A stretch of 64,000 nt of DNA, taken from assembly GCA_947561395.2 (NCBI GenBank), contig OX387183.1:60061915-60125914 (forward strand). Direction: 5' to 3'. The notes below the pieces were generated by a model. The model ran no database searches and was not told where the DNA came from. It saw nothing but the letters and a program-made list of their open reading frames with translations. Below, piece by piece: positions 1-11,000 of the stretch (its first letter is position 1; every line of letters begins with the position of its first letter). This stretch comes from Buxus sempervirens (lineage: Eukaryota > Streptophyta > Magnoliopsida > Buxales > Buxaceae). The position numbers and the translations under genes are program-made.

Positions 1-1118
1 TTTCATTCTCGACGGTTAATATTATTCACAAAAGAATCTCTAACCTGTCACTTGTCATGTTAGTTCCGCCAGTCCTTTAATTTTTTTCTTGAGCTATACG
101 AATTTTGGTGGCTTTATTCTTTTTAATTCTTTTCATGACTATTTATGTCTTAAAAGATCATTTATATTGTGAACTGATCACTTGTATGAATTTAGTGTGC
201 TGTTTTTTTTTCCCTCGCAATTTATTTGAGTGTGCTGTTTTTTTTTCCCTCGCAATTTAATTTGATAGTTGCTTTAACTGATGCCTTTAACTACACTATT
301 ATGAGTGAATAGTGTGCTAAACATTACCAACAAAAAAAAAGTGAATAGTGTGCTAAAAAAAAAGCCAATTTTTTATTCTCTGTGAGTCTTCAAACTGATT
401 TTTGGATTATATTTTCTTGAGTGAAAGGAAGTGCACTTACGGAACTCAAAAGAAGAGCAGTTTCGTGCAAAGTTGTGCTTTTGTTCTTCTAAAAAAAGTG
501 ACAACGGAATCCAATTCTACTGTTCCTTCCAAAATAGGCTTATGAACCATAATTATTATATGGCTACTTGAATTTTATGTCTAATTGAAATTTTCTTTTT
601 TGTGAAATATAATGAAAAAAATGTACTAAGAATAGGAGAAAGACGATAAAAGAGAGACATGGACGCGCTCAAAATAAAAGAGAAGGTGAACCAAAAGGTA
701 CAGAGAACGAAGACCGACTCCCTAGGCTAACTCACTAACTAGCAAATTAGCCGTTCAAAATGAATTATTGATATGCAAGAATTTTTTATTTTCATAGATA
801 GCTATTGATTGTCTAGTTGAATTAATTTATATCTTCCAAAATCATGTGTTGTTTTCCTCTGTTAAAGAATTTAGAATGTTTTTTTTTTCTATTTATTTAA
901 AATATAGCTCAATGAATCAATTGAGACTGAACTCAATTACAGAAAAAAAGAAAATAAGAAAAACGGAAAGAAAGAATAAATAAGGGAAGAAGGGATCTAG
1001 ACGAGGGACAATAGTGTAATTCTCAATCACAAAATAAAATAAATAAATACGAAACGAATTTTATTTTTTTATGTTTTTCTTAATTTTACGGGACTCATGG
1101 CATTTGGCAACGCACTTC
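1..1118. other. AT-rich intergenic / upstream region
   Basis: No coding region is recognised here. The stretch is AT-rich with many homopolymer runs. A short tandem duplication with period 35 starts at 194 and 229 and includes a T-run followed by ccctcgcaattta. A second short duplication (gtgaatagtgtgctaaa) lies near 305-355. The last ~150 bases are the likely upstream promoter of the EBP1-like copy. Confidence 0.5.
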
Positions 1119-1207
1119 TATATAAACGAGAGAGGATGCCCTAGCCGCACAAACGTTCAAAGGCCTTTACTTGGACGTAGATGAGGGCTCGTCACCAAAA
1201 ACCCTAA
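1119..1207 (+). promoter_or_regulatory. TATA box and telo-box of the EBP1-like copy
   Basis: A TATATAAA box lies at 1119-1126. An AAACCCTAA telo-box lies at 1199-1207, followed by a second AAACCCT at about 1214-1220. Telo-boxes are typical of plant genes for ribosomal proteins and translation factors, which fits EBP1, a ribosome-biogenesis and growth regulator. The order TATA, telo-box, then an ATG at 1419 with a likely leader intron (gtgatat near 1287) looks like a native promoter rather than a retrocopy. Whether it is still active cannot be told from sequence. Confidence 0.6.
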
Positions 1208-1418
1208 CTGCGGAAACCCTTTTTCTGATTCGAGCATTATTCATCTCAGTTTTTGTTTTGAGGATCTCTCGATTGTTCCCTTCTCGGGTGATATATTTTG
1301 TTCTTTTCTTCTCGATTCTCTATGTTTCAAGACTGATCTAGACTTGTTCGTTGTTAGCTGACTTTGGTTTTTTAATGGCAGTTGGAGTTATTTTGAAGAT
1401 CCACAGTAGTTTGGAACG

Positions 1419-4400
1419 ATGTCCGACGACGAATGGGAGGAGGAGTTAGATCTCACATTCCCTGAAGCCGTCACAAAATACAAGTGTGCATCCGAGTCGT
1501 CAACATTCATTACTTCTCTGTTCCTTTTTGATATCTTAATGAAAAAACGAACTTGAAAATCTAAATCTATGCAGATCTGGAACCAACTTGTATAATGTTA
1601 GGAATGGGAACATTTCAAGTAGGAACAGAGCTAAGACTGGGGAAGAATATAGCCCACATCTCCTGAGTATCTACATTGCAAGTCAGTACCTGTATACACA
1701 GGGATCTATGACTTTCCTGACCTCCGAAGGTATGCATTTGGAATCATGTTCATGGGCTTATTATCCCGCAATTTTCTCCTATACATTCTGCGTTTCATGT
1801 ACATTTCAAAAAATACCTGTCAGATGCGGATTTTCCACGTATGGGGCACAAAAAGGATTCATGTATAACACTCATTATAAATTTCCATTTTATTTTCACA
1901 TTACCAAACATTTGATAGAAAGTACGGAATATTAAGCTCATAATAAGGCCCTTATACTGTATGATTGTATGTTTATTTGTGCACTATGAATGCAATTATA
2001 TCCTACTAACATTATCCAAATGTACGTGTCCTTGCATCCAAATTTATTGCATTTGCTGAACCCGACGCTTCATACCTGTTCTAATTCTGTCACTCGTATA
2101 TGTACCAATGAACATTGATTCCCTTCCTTCCTTATTATCTTCCTACATCTCTAGGTCAAAAGTATGCATCGCTTTAACTTTATGTATTGTTAATTTTTTT
2201 TGGTACCTTTTTCCTTTTTTGGCTTCCATAATGCAAAGGCATTGACGATATGTATAGATGATTTCAACATCTAATCTTTCCCATCTTATGGAATTACATT
2301 TGCTCAATTTAGCTGCCATTTCATATATGAACTCGAGAATGGTTCAAAAAGCTGAAGCGTAAATCATTAACTTGAAATTGGAAGAGGACCAACTTTTTCA
2401 GGATGACCAAGTCACTTTGGTTTGCGCTTTTCTCTTTTGCCTGTTTGGCAATGTTATTTTGTTGATTCTTTAATTTTAACATTCCCTGACTAAAAGCTTC
2501 TTATTCCCATCGAGATGGTGTTGCTCAAAATTTCTACTATATCATTGGGACTCACGAGTTTGGAAAAGAATTTTGAAGTATTGAATATTTTCATGCAAAT
2601 GAAATGGCAACTTTGCCGAGGCTGCCAATTACTTGTTGGTTTCCTCTTTTCCCTGTTGCCTATATTGTGCTTGGCTTACAATGGTACTTTGGATCAATAT
2701 AGTATTTGATACTTGATGCGAATTACCCCTCATGGCCAAAATCTTTTTGTTTGATCAAGTTATAGCTGATACCCAAGAACCATGTATTGTTGTTCAAAGC
2801 AGTTGTATCATGGAAATTACGGTAAACAATTTGTATTTTCATGGATTTTGGGAATTGGTTACCAATTTCGTTTCTCCATGTGAATTTAAATTTCTGTTGA
2901 AATTGGTCATCAAAAAGCAAGAATTGAAATACTTATTCTTAATAATACAAATTGCCATCCCTAGATTCCTGCAATCCAAACGTATGCTAGGATTATTCTT
3001 GGAAGTTTCTCATATCATTGCCCCATTGGCAATTATAGTGGAACACGCTTTATGAGTTCTCTGATAAAAAGTTTAAATAGTTTTTTGCAGTTTAACTGCT
3101 GTCTTTATTGAGTTGGATTTTAGCTGCTACCCAATTTTGTTTGCAATGTGGTGGCATTGTAAGTTATATCTTGATTGCTTTCTTTTACTTTATTTCTATT
3201 TTATTTTTATTTTTTTGAGTTTTTTCCTAGCTGATGATTGTTTTTGTTAGATGATTGTTTTTTTGAGTTTTTTCGTAGCTGATGATTGTTTTTGTTAACA
3301 TTGGTGATCTTTTTTTCTTGTGGTTCTAGGTTTGGTTATTTTGCATTGTGGACATGACACCTCTATATGATGAGGACTTATTATAAGCTATGGAGCCAGC
3401 TCCAATGAAGCTTTTAGTCATAGTTACACTGATAGAGGTTCAGTCTTTTAAGCTTAACTATCTTCTATAATTGCAGTTGCTCAAAGTATTTATTCTGTGA
3501 TCACCTGAACTCGGAGAATGGTTTTAGTTACAAGAAGCTTGAAGAGTAATTTTTTTAATAAAAATCAACAGTGGAGCAGTTTTGCAGAGGTGTCCAAGTC
3601 CTTACTTGTTCCATTTTCTTTGTGGCCCTTATTTTGCTTGCCTTCTGCTTTTATCTGTTGGTTCATACACATTGTCCCTTCTTAGCTAATACCTTGTGAT
3701 TCGACCTGGATTCTTTTGTAGCTGCTCAAAGTTTTTATTCTCTTTTTATTATCCCAAGAATCTTGATGAAAAAAGTCGGAGAGTAGGTCTTTCTTGATAG
3801 AAATGAAATGGCAACTTTGCCGAGGTAACCAATTACTTGTTGGTTTCCTCTTTTCCCTGTTGCCTATATTATGGCTTTGCCTACTCTGGGTACATTGGTT
3901 CACAATTTTTCTTGATTGATACCCATTACCCTTTAATGGCCAACATCATCTCTTTCACTCTCTTTTCAATCAGGATATTGCTGCTCTTTAATAGCTGCAT
4001 ATTTCTAGGTACAATGTATGTAAAATTGTATTGATTCCTTCTTTGTTTCATTTAGTTTGTGAGATTTATATTTTTTTTTTGTGCATGTGTTGGATGATAT
4101 CAGTAGTGAATTTTGTGATGTGTTGATGTCCTATGTCTTTTTATGCGTTTCTGTTTTGCTTTGTTCATTGACATCTCTAAATGATGAAGACTGGTTATAA
4201 GCTATGGATCAAACTCCAATGAAGCTTTATGTTGTCATAGTTACACTGATAGAGTGTCATGAGTATTCTTTGGAACCTATGGTCCAAGTCGGCCGACATT
4301 TTTTACTTGGATGCTTTCACTGGGTGACATCATTCTCTTGTTCTTTGTGTGTGTGGGTTTATGTGTGCGTCATGCATCATGTCGTGTGCATGATGGAGGT

Positions 4401-6024
4401 GGCAGTTTTCTTTTATTTCAAAGACACTGTAATGAAGCTTTTTGATGGTCATCGTTACGCTAATGGGTAGCATGAATATTCTTTGGAACCATTGGTATGT
4501 GTTGTTGGAAGTCCAAATGAGGCTTGTTGTAAACAATATTATGGGAAGAAAACAATTTTCCCTTTTCTGTGGGTATTTATACGTGGGGTGTAGCTTGATG
4601 TTTCATTTTAATAATTTATGCATTATAATCAAGGGATAAAAAAGCAACCAAACCATATATCTTCAGGCAACCATGCTGAGGTGATCCATAATGTATTTTA
4701 CCACTTTTCATTGTTACTTTCATTGTACTTGGTTATATCATGGTTTATGGAGTTGACTTCACTTTGTTTTGATCCATGATTGTTACTTATCACCACTATC
4801 AGCAAACATATTTTGCTTAAATTTCCTGAAATCAGCAAAATTGAGCTTACTACGTGTCCTTTTAGGCCTTCATGCTTTGGTTTATTTGGATTGTTTAATG
4901 GGAAGTTGACAGATTTATTTTATGATTATCATGAAAGAAGGGAAGGGGGATAATATGCTTTATAGAATCCCTTGTGTTACTGCCACTAGATATAAACAAT
5001 AATAACATGAACAAGATATTAATGTCTTGAAGAATCTAAGAATTTAGTTTTTTTTGCTTGGACTGGAGTAGGCTGCATTCTCTAGGGGGATCCGCTTATA
5101 TTTTTTCCATATTGTATCTTTTGGCATCCATGGTGCTTATGATTGACTCCTTTTTGGGCATTCAGTTATGGGGTCATTTTTCTACTTCCTAATTGGTGCA
5201 TTAATGAAGATCTGTGAGGGGTCCTCTTCTGAGCTTGGCAGCTGAGGTGATGCTTTTTCCTTAATAATATAATTCCTCATTAACAATTCAAACAACGAAA
5301 GGAAAAAAAAATTTTGGTGCATATGTAATATGTAGCAGAAGGAAAAGGTACGGGTAGCTACCCTTATGACCATATGTGGGTGGTCTCTATTGACAACATA
5401 TATCCTTCCAAGTTTTGTGTGGCAGAAATAGACAGGTGCCAGAGAAAGCGAACAGATAGGAAAAATTACCCCTTCAATTATTTATTTCCTGTACTAGAAG
5501 ATCCGAGCTTCCTCTCCTTGGAATCTAAAGGTTATTGAGAGGGTTTTGCACAAGTTAAGTTTTCTTTCATTGTTTCCTCAACTTGTTTGTTGAATCTGTC
5601 AATTGTGTGGCAGAATAGAGATGTGATAGAAGCCATTCAAAAGGTTGCCGCTGCCAATGACTGCAAGATTGTTGAAGTCATTCTTAGTCACCGGCTAAAT
5701 TAGTTTGTTATTGATTGGAATAAGGTCATGCCAAGTGTATACAGCCCTGTGACTAGAGTGGATGCGGAATTTGAGAAAAATGAAGTCTATGCAATTGCAA
5801 GGTAAGTTTGCTGCTTATATATAAGCTGCCATCATTCTCATCAATTGCCAACATCCATCTTATATGTAGTTCATGATGTTGAAAGCTAAATTGCAGCCGA
5901 AGCTGTTAGATGAGAGGCAAACAACTATTTACAAAAGGGCTACTGACAAGAATTATCAGGAATCAAAGATGTGCATCTTCAATGAAATCAATCAAAAATA
6001 TCCCATCTTACAATTTACTGCAAG
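1419..6024 (+). pseudogene. EBP1: Decayed EBP1 / PA2G4-like gene (M24 peptidase fold), partial
   Basis: EBP1 is a catalytically dead methionine-aminopeptidase-fold protein that controls growth and ribosome production. Exon 1 (1419 to about 1480) reads MSDDEWEEELDLTFPEAVTK, close to the plant EBP1 start. A middle exon (5614-5801) contains VIEAIQKVAAANDCKIVE and YSPVTRVDAEFEKNEVYAI, with a clean cag acceptor and a gtaagt donor. A third piece (5897-6024) contains KLLDERQTTIYK and ends QFTAR. The middle exon has an in-frame TAG at 5701-5703. The stretch between TVDEVEF-like sequence and KPKLL is shortened, the exons for roughly residues 30-150 were not found, and everything after FTAR is missing. 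Because it has introns and a promoter, it is a duplicated gene that decayed, not a retrocopy. The family assignment rests on recall of the Arabidopsis protein and is strong for the two later exons. Confidence 0.85.
2597..4530. repeat. Diverged internal duplications inside the EBP1-like copy
   Basis: A ~70-base segment at about 2597-2667 (aaatggcaactttgccgagg, then cttgttggtttcctcttttc) recurs at about 3805-3872 with few differences. A second segment with aatgaagcttt followed by gtcatagttacactgatag occurs near 3405, again near 4217, and a weaker copy lies near 4432. The spacings differ (about 1.2 kb and 0.8 kb), so this is not one simple tandem repeat. No coding function was recognised in the 1.5-5.6 kb interval. 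These may be pieces of an unidentified mobile element or stepwise intron duplications. Confidence 0.6.
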
Positions 6025-6470
6025 GTTTTGGTAGCTTTCGAATCCGCTGCCTATCTTTACTCCCTTGAAGTGCTGATGTATTTTAATAATTCAAATTTTT
6101 GTGTAATTACTATTATTTTATTTGGTTCAAGCCGTTGCTTGCTTTCGAATTTCCAATCTTTTGCATCCGAACTCTTGTATGGTGGATCTTAATTTCTTTT
6201 TTCTTGTGTTTTTCGGTGTATAAAGGTTTACGACTTGGATTTTGTTGTGGTACGGTTCTAAACGAGCAGGGAAGATACAATTCTTAGTGCTTGGGCCCTG
6301 ACCAATTGTCGAACGTGTATCCAATAATTTGCACGCGTTTATATTTAGAATTTTTAATTCCCAATTTTCTTAATGTTTGTCAAGTTTTGATGGAACCGGA
6401 TAGAGAGGCGGATTTCCGCAACCCCACTTTACGGGCTGGGGGCTGGGAAACTGGTTTTTAATAATAATAA

Positions 6471-7380
6471 GGGCTTTTTGCATCTATGTCCTTATATTAT
6501 AATAAATTTGTATTTATATCTTGTTGTTTTTAGTAATTGTATCTATATCTCTTAATTGAGTATAATTATTACAAATGTACCCTTAACGTCAAGTTTTGTC
6601 ATTTATTTTTATTAAATGATAAATGATTAATATAACCTTATATAAGATGAAAAATATATTAGATAACCAAAGAATACTATGCTTGGTTGAATATAAATAA
6701 ATAGTTATCACTTAAACAAATTAATATCAATGGATTAAGGTATAAACGAAATAAATATAACAATACAATAACATAAATAAAATGTAAGATAATATGGTAG
6801 GGTAAATAAGAAATATTTTTTATTTTATAAAAGGTTACTTTAGTCATTTAGTAAAAATAATAATAAAAGTTAAAAGTACTTTTATGCCAGAGGTATAATA
6901 GCAACAATTATGTTAAATGGAGTAGAGCTAGCAATGGGTCGGGTCAGTTCGGGTTGTAATTGTGTTGGGGTTAGCGGGTCGGGTTGACCCCCCGATTAAT
7001 TGCGTGTTGGGAAAACCCCAAATTGAACCCAACCCGCAAATAAACGGGGTTCAATCCGCCAACCCGATTATATATATATATTTTTATTTTTATTTTTTCA
7101 AAAAGTATTATTAAAATAGGATATGGGGTAATTGGGTCGAGTTGGCGAGTCATAATCCAGTTTGTTCATGCCAATTTTTTGCACTTTTTTATATTGGGTC
7201 ATAATCGGATTGGCGGGTCATAATAGGGTTTGACCCGATTACAGGCGGGTTGGGAAAACCCCAACCCGCACCTAACCCAATTAATAAACGGGTCAACCCA
7301 ACCCCGTTTATAATCGGGTTAGTCGGATCAATATATATGTAAATTTCTTATAATGTAAGGGTACGGATGCAAAAATACTC
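6471..7380. mobile_element. Mutator-like non-autonomous element with 9-bp target duplication
   Basis: The left end (gggctttttgcatct, continuing to about 6503) and the reverse complement of the right end (gagtatttttgcatcc, 7348-7380) match over about 30 bases, giving terminal inverted repeats. The flanks carry identical 9-base repeats, TAATAATAA at 6462-6470 and 7381-7389. A 9-bp target duplication and ends beginning with G are typical of Mutator-like elements. The duplication is low-complexity, so its weight is moderate. No transposase was seen. The interior is AT-rich except for the nested element at about 6923-7335. Confidence 0.7.
6923..7335. mobile_element. GGGTYGGGTT-rich hAT-like non-autonomous element, nested
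   Basis: The segment starts tagagctagcaatgggtcgg and is dense in gggtcgggtt, cgggttgg and their complements, as are the better-bounded elements at 43614-44374 and 58072-59011. The left end matches the other two in form (TAGRG start, then a short run before GGGTCGG). No matching right terminus was found, so the right edge is approximate and the copy may be truncated. It lies wholly inside the Mutator-like element and so inserted after it. Confidence 0.55.
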
Positions 7381-7439
7381 TAATAATAATGATGAAAATT
7401 ATATTAGTTCCGGTAAGACTCCACAATGACAAGCCATCA

Positions 7440-7496
7440 GGTGGTTTTAAGCCTAAAAAAAAAAAAAAAAAAAAAAGGTGGTTTTAAGCCTAAAAA
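7440..7496. repeat. Poly-A tract flanked by 20-bp direct repeats
   Basis: The 20-base sequence ggtggttttaagcctaaaaa occurs at 7440-7459 and again at 7477-7496, separated by a pure A run. This is either a slippage duplication or a minimal retroposition scar in which little but the tail inserted. Confidence 0.7.
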
Positions 7497-7997
7497 GAAA
7501 TTGTAAATAATTTGATCCCGTGGACAAAATTCGACTGGACCATTGACTTCTCTACAAAGCTGATTGATCACATCGTCTGCAGTTGCTGCAGTGATATACG
7601 CAGTTTGAGGAGGATGGTGCCACGTTGAGCATCTCGCGGGGAGAAGCTTTTTGCTTTTGATTATTGAGAAGCGCGAAAGAAGTTTTCTTTTTAGCCGTGA
7701 GAATGTGAAATGCTCGAAACAGATATCACCCAAACTACTTATGTCACCGCGAGAGGAAATCTGGAAATTGGAGTCGATTTCATCTGCCGCTCTCTCTCAT
7801 CCCTCACGCCACAATTTACAGATGAAACCTGCTTTCTGCTGTAGCTGCGAAATGTTCCCGTGTTGAGCATCACAACATCACCGTTTTCGAAGTGGGCTCC
7901 ACATAAAACATTTACGGTGATGAAAACCTGTGATCGTGCCGCATGATAACACCCCCGCGCGGGTATAACAGAAAGCGATGCGACAAGGCATTGCAGG

Positions 7998-8040
7998 TGA
8001 TGTCATCCCACATTTTACCGCTTTTGTGATCAGTATAAAA
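7998..8040 (+). promoter_or_regulatory. Likely RanBP1 core promoter (TATA box, TGATGTCA site)
   Basis: A TATAAAA box lies at 8034-8040 and the start codon at 8083, which would give a short leader. A TGATGTCA motif at 7998-8005 resembles a bZIP-factor site. The upstream 7.5-8.0 kb is CpG-richer than its surroundings. The assignment is by position only; a different start site with a longer leader is possible. Confidence 0.45.
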
Positions 8041-8082
8041 GTCAAGTAGAATCGCTGATTTTATCTTTTATTCCTTGCTGCA

Positions 8083-11000
8083 ATGGCGAGTGCAGATCCC
8101 GAACGCAGAGAGGAAGATGCCGGACCCGGTGAAGATGAAGACACAGGAGCGCAGGTCGCTCCTATAGTCAAGCTCGAAGAAGTTGCCGTCACCACTGGCG
8201 AAGAAGAGGAAGACGCTGTTCTTGATCTGTAAGCGATCGCTGGTTTTTTTTATTGATATCTAGGGTTTATGTTGGCGTTTATTCGCTAGGGCTTTTGATG
8301 ATTTTTGTGTGTTTTTTTTCCCTTTGATTGTTTTTCTTTCGTTGTGGATATGTAGAAAAGCAAAGCTCTACCGATTTGATAAGGAGGGGAATCAATGGAA
8401 GGAGAGAGGTGTTGGGACGGTGAAGCTTTTGAAACACAAGGAGTCGGGTAAGGTTAGGCTGGTTATGCGGCAATCGAAGACTCTCAAGATCTGCGCGAAT
8501 CATTTAGGTCGGTTGCTATTTATTTTTGTAATGATAGTTTCCTTCCATCTTGTGTTTGTATTGGCCTTATTGACCTTTATTTCGAATTCTTTATGCTTGT
8601 TCGGCAGTTCTTCCGACGATGTCGGTGCAGGAGCATGCCGGAAATGATAAGTCGTGTGTTTGGCATGCGACTGATTTTGCTGACGGCGAATTGAAGGATG
8701 AACTTTTCTGTATTCGTTTCGGAACAGTTGAGAGTGAGTATTGTCCCAATTATTATCTTCTCTTAGTTATCCGACCTTCTTCAATTTCTGGACTATTCAT
8801 TCGCTTTATATGTGATCCTTTTGCCACTGCATTTCCAGTTTGGACCAAGTTTCTGTTAAGGATCTTGTTCTTATAGCATAGATTTTTGTCGGATCCCGAA
8901 TTTTCTACTTCTTTTTGGTTCTTTGTGATGCTACGTGCAAAGTCAGAGGTATAGAGCAAGCACACCGTTGTTAGCTGATACGTTTCTCTCTGGCATAGAA
9001 TACTTACATTATCTGTTTCTTTTGGTTTGGGAGCTTGAAAGTTGGAGATAGGATTTGTAGCAATGACGCTTGATGATGACTAGTCTGCCTGATAGATAAT
9101 TATATGACTGTAAATCATGTGTAGCCATGAAGTTGGGTTGAATTTTATATATTTTCAGTCTTGAAGAACTTGATTTTTGTTTTTCTTTTCACTGTGCTGG
9201 TTCCAAAATTAATATAACTAGCATCTTTCTTTTCCTGCTTGCCGTTTCTACACTGCAAGAGATTTTACTGTTTTGAATGTCCAATGAAGTTTTTATTTAG
9301 TTGATATGCCATGTGGAATTATTTTTTTAGTGCTTTTGGTTCATGGTTTGTTCATAATACCAAGCTAAAAATAGTAGGCTCCTGCATTTTATATATATAT
9401 ATATACACACACATATATACACATATACGCATACATATATATATTCTTCAATATGTTTCCAAAAACAACTTGTTATGTCTTGCTGAAATTATTTATGATT
9501 CTGGAATATGTTAATATGTATAGATTTCGCCAATAAGACGAGATAGCTCTTTGTAATATGTAAAAACTGGTTTGTATCATGTTGGGGACTAGAGGCATGC
9601 ATTTTTAGAAATCAGGGAACTTAAGTATAAGATTTAAGGAAAAGAATATGGGCCTTTTAGGAAATGATTCTAGTAGACACTTTTTTTTTTCCATTTTACG
9701 AATTTGTTCTAGTAGACACCCTTTGAGGTTTTATTTATGTCCATTGATACAATTTATGGACTTGATGTTGATGAGTGGGTCTTCAAAATAATGTATGGAG
9801 TTAATAATTTCAGTACCCTCATAAAATATCAGTAGCATTATCTTTCTTGTTCCATATATATGATTCAGTGATCTGGTTTGGCTTCAAATTCTGTCAAGTT
9901 GTTTGTTTGGGTAAACTATTTTAGGAGGGATTTCTTACTCAAGCAATGCTTGTATTCTACATATATGGGTTCTAGGATTGTCAAATGGCAGACCTAGCTT
10001 GTCAGGCGTGAACTTGGTTCACCTGAGCTTAGAAATTTGGCTAATGCTCAAGCCCAAGCTTGGTTCATAATAAATATAGTTACATCTTATATAGATATTG
10101 GAGTTATTAGTGAGAGGTACCACTGTGAGAGGCTTGATGAGATACAAATTTCATACATGTTGACCATATATTTTTCCATGTGGTTACACTTCACCTGCTA
10201 AGCTTCAGGACCAGACACAATTTCCACATGGTAGAAAATCATCCACCGAATCTAACAGCTTCTTGTGGAAACTCTTGGCAAGTCTCCTATATTTTTTGCG
10301 AAATTGAGATGAAACCCCTAATGATTTTGATAAAAATTTCAGATGATGTCTTCGAGCTCCTCTTGCTTAAATGGAGAAATTTATCCCACTTCAAATGTGT
10401 GCAGGGCATGTGGTTTCTTCTTCCTGCTTCTCTGTTTATAAACATATTGATCGTAAATGGGTCTTCAAGGTTAGGGGGTATCTGATGGCTCCATCTTTAG
10501 CAAGATCCTTATCATAGAAGCCAATTGCTTATTCCAATGATGCTGTAGGTGGATTTAATAATCAAATATTAGAAACTCTGATCGCTACTATTGCAGTTGC
10601 AGCTTCTATTGCAGTTGAAAAAATCGAACTTGCATGTCTTAATGGTGCTGACATGTATTGGCGGAGATATAATGGTGAAGGCAAGAAAAGGAAAATAATT
10701 CAAGATCACAACAAGAGAAGTAGATAGAAGAATAGAAACCTCTCTCTTCAAATTTATTAGAGAAACTGCAAATTACTTAAAGTGTACCCAACCCATGTCC
10801 CCGTACTATTTATGTAGCGTGTCCCATTTGAAAACCTGTATACTTCTACAACTTATAATGTATTCAAATATCTAGATTCAACCACTATAACTTACAATGC
10901 AGCTTAATACACCTTACTATATGCTACCATTTAGTAGTCTAGTTTATAACCAAAACGAAACTTCCAATGTTTAATTAGTAGAAGCAAGTATTGGGTCAAA

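Noticed and set aside
8279-8647. Open frame overlapping RanBP1 exons 2 and 3 in one piece
   Set aside because: It is read-through of exon 2 into the intron; the spliced frame gives the proper RanBP1 protein.
9990-10550. Possible Ty1/copia or other coding remains on either strand
   Set aside because: Scattered short resemblances (for example a KWVFKV-like string) are not followed by the expected motifs in order.
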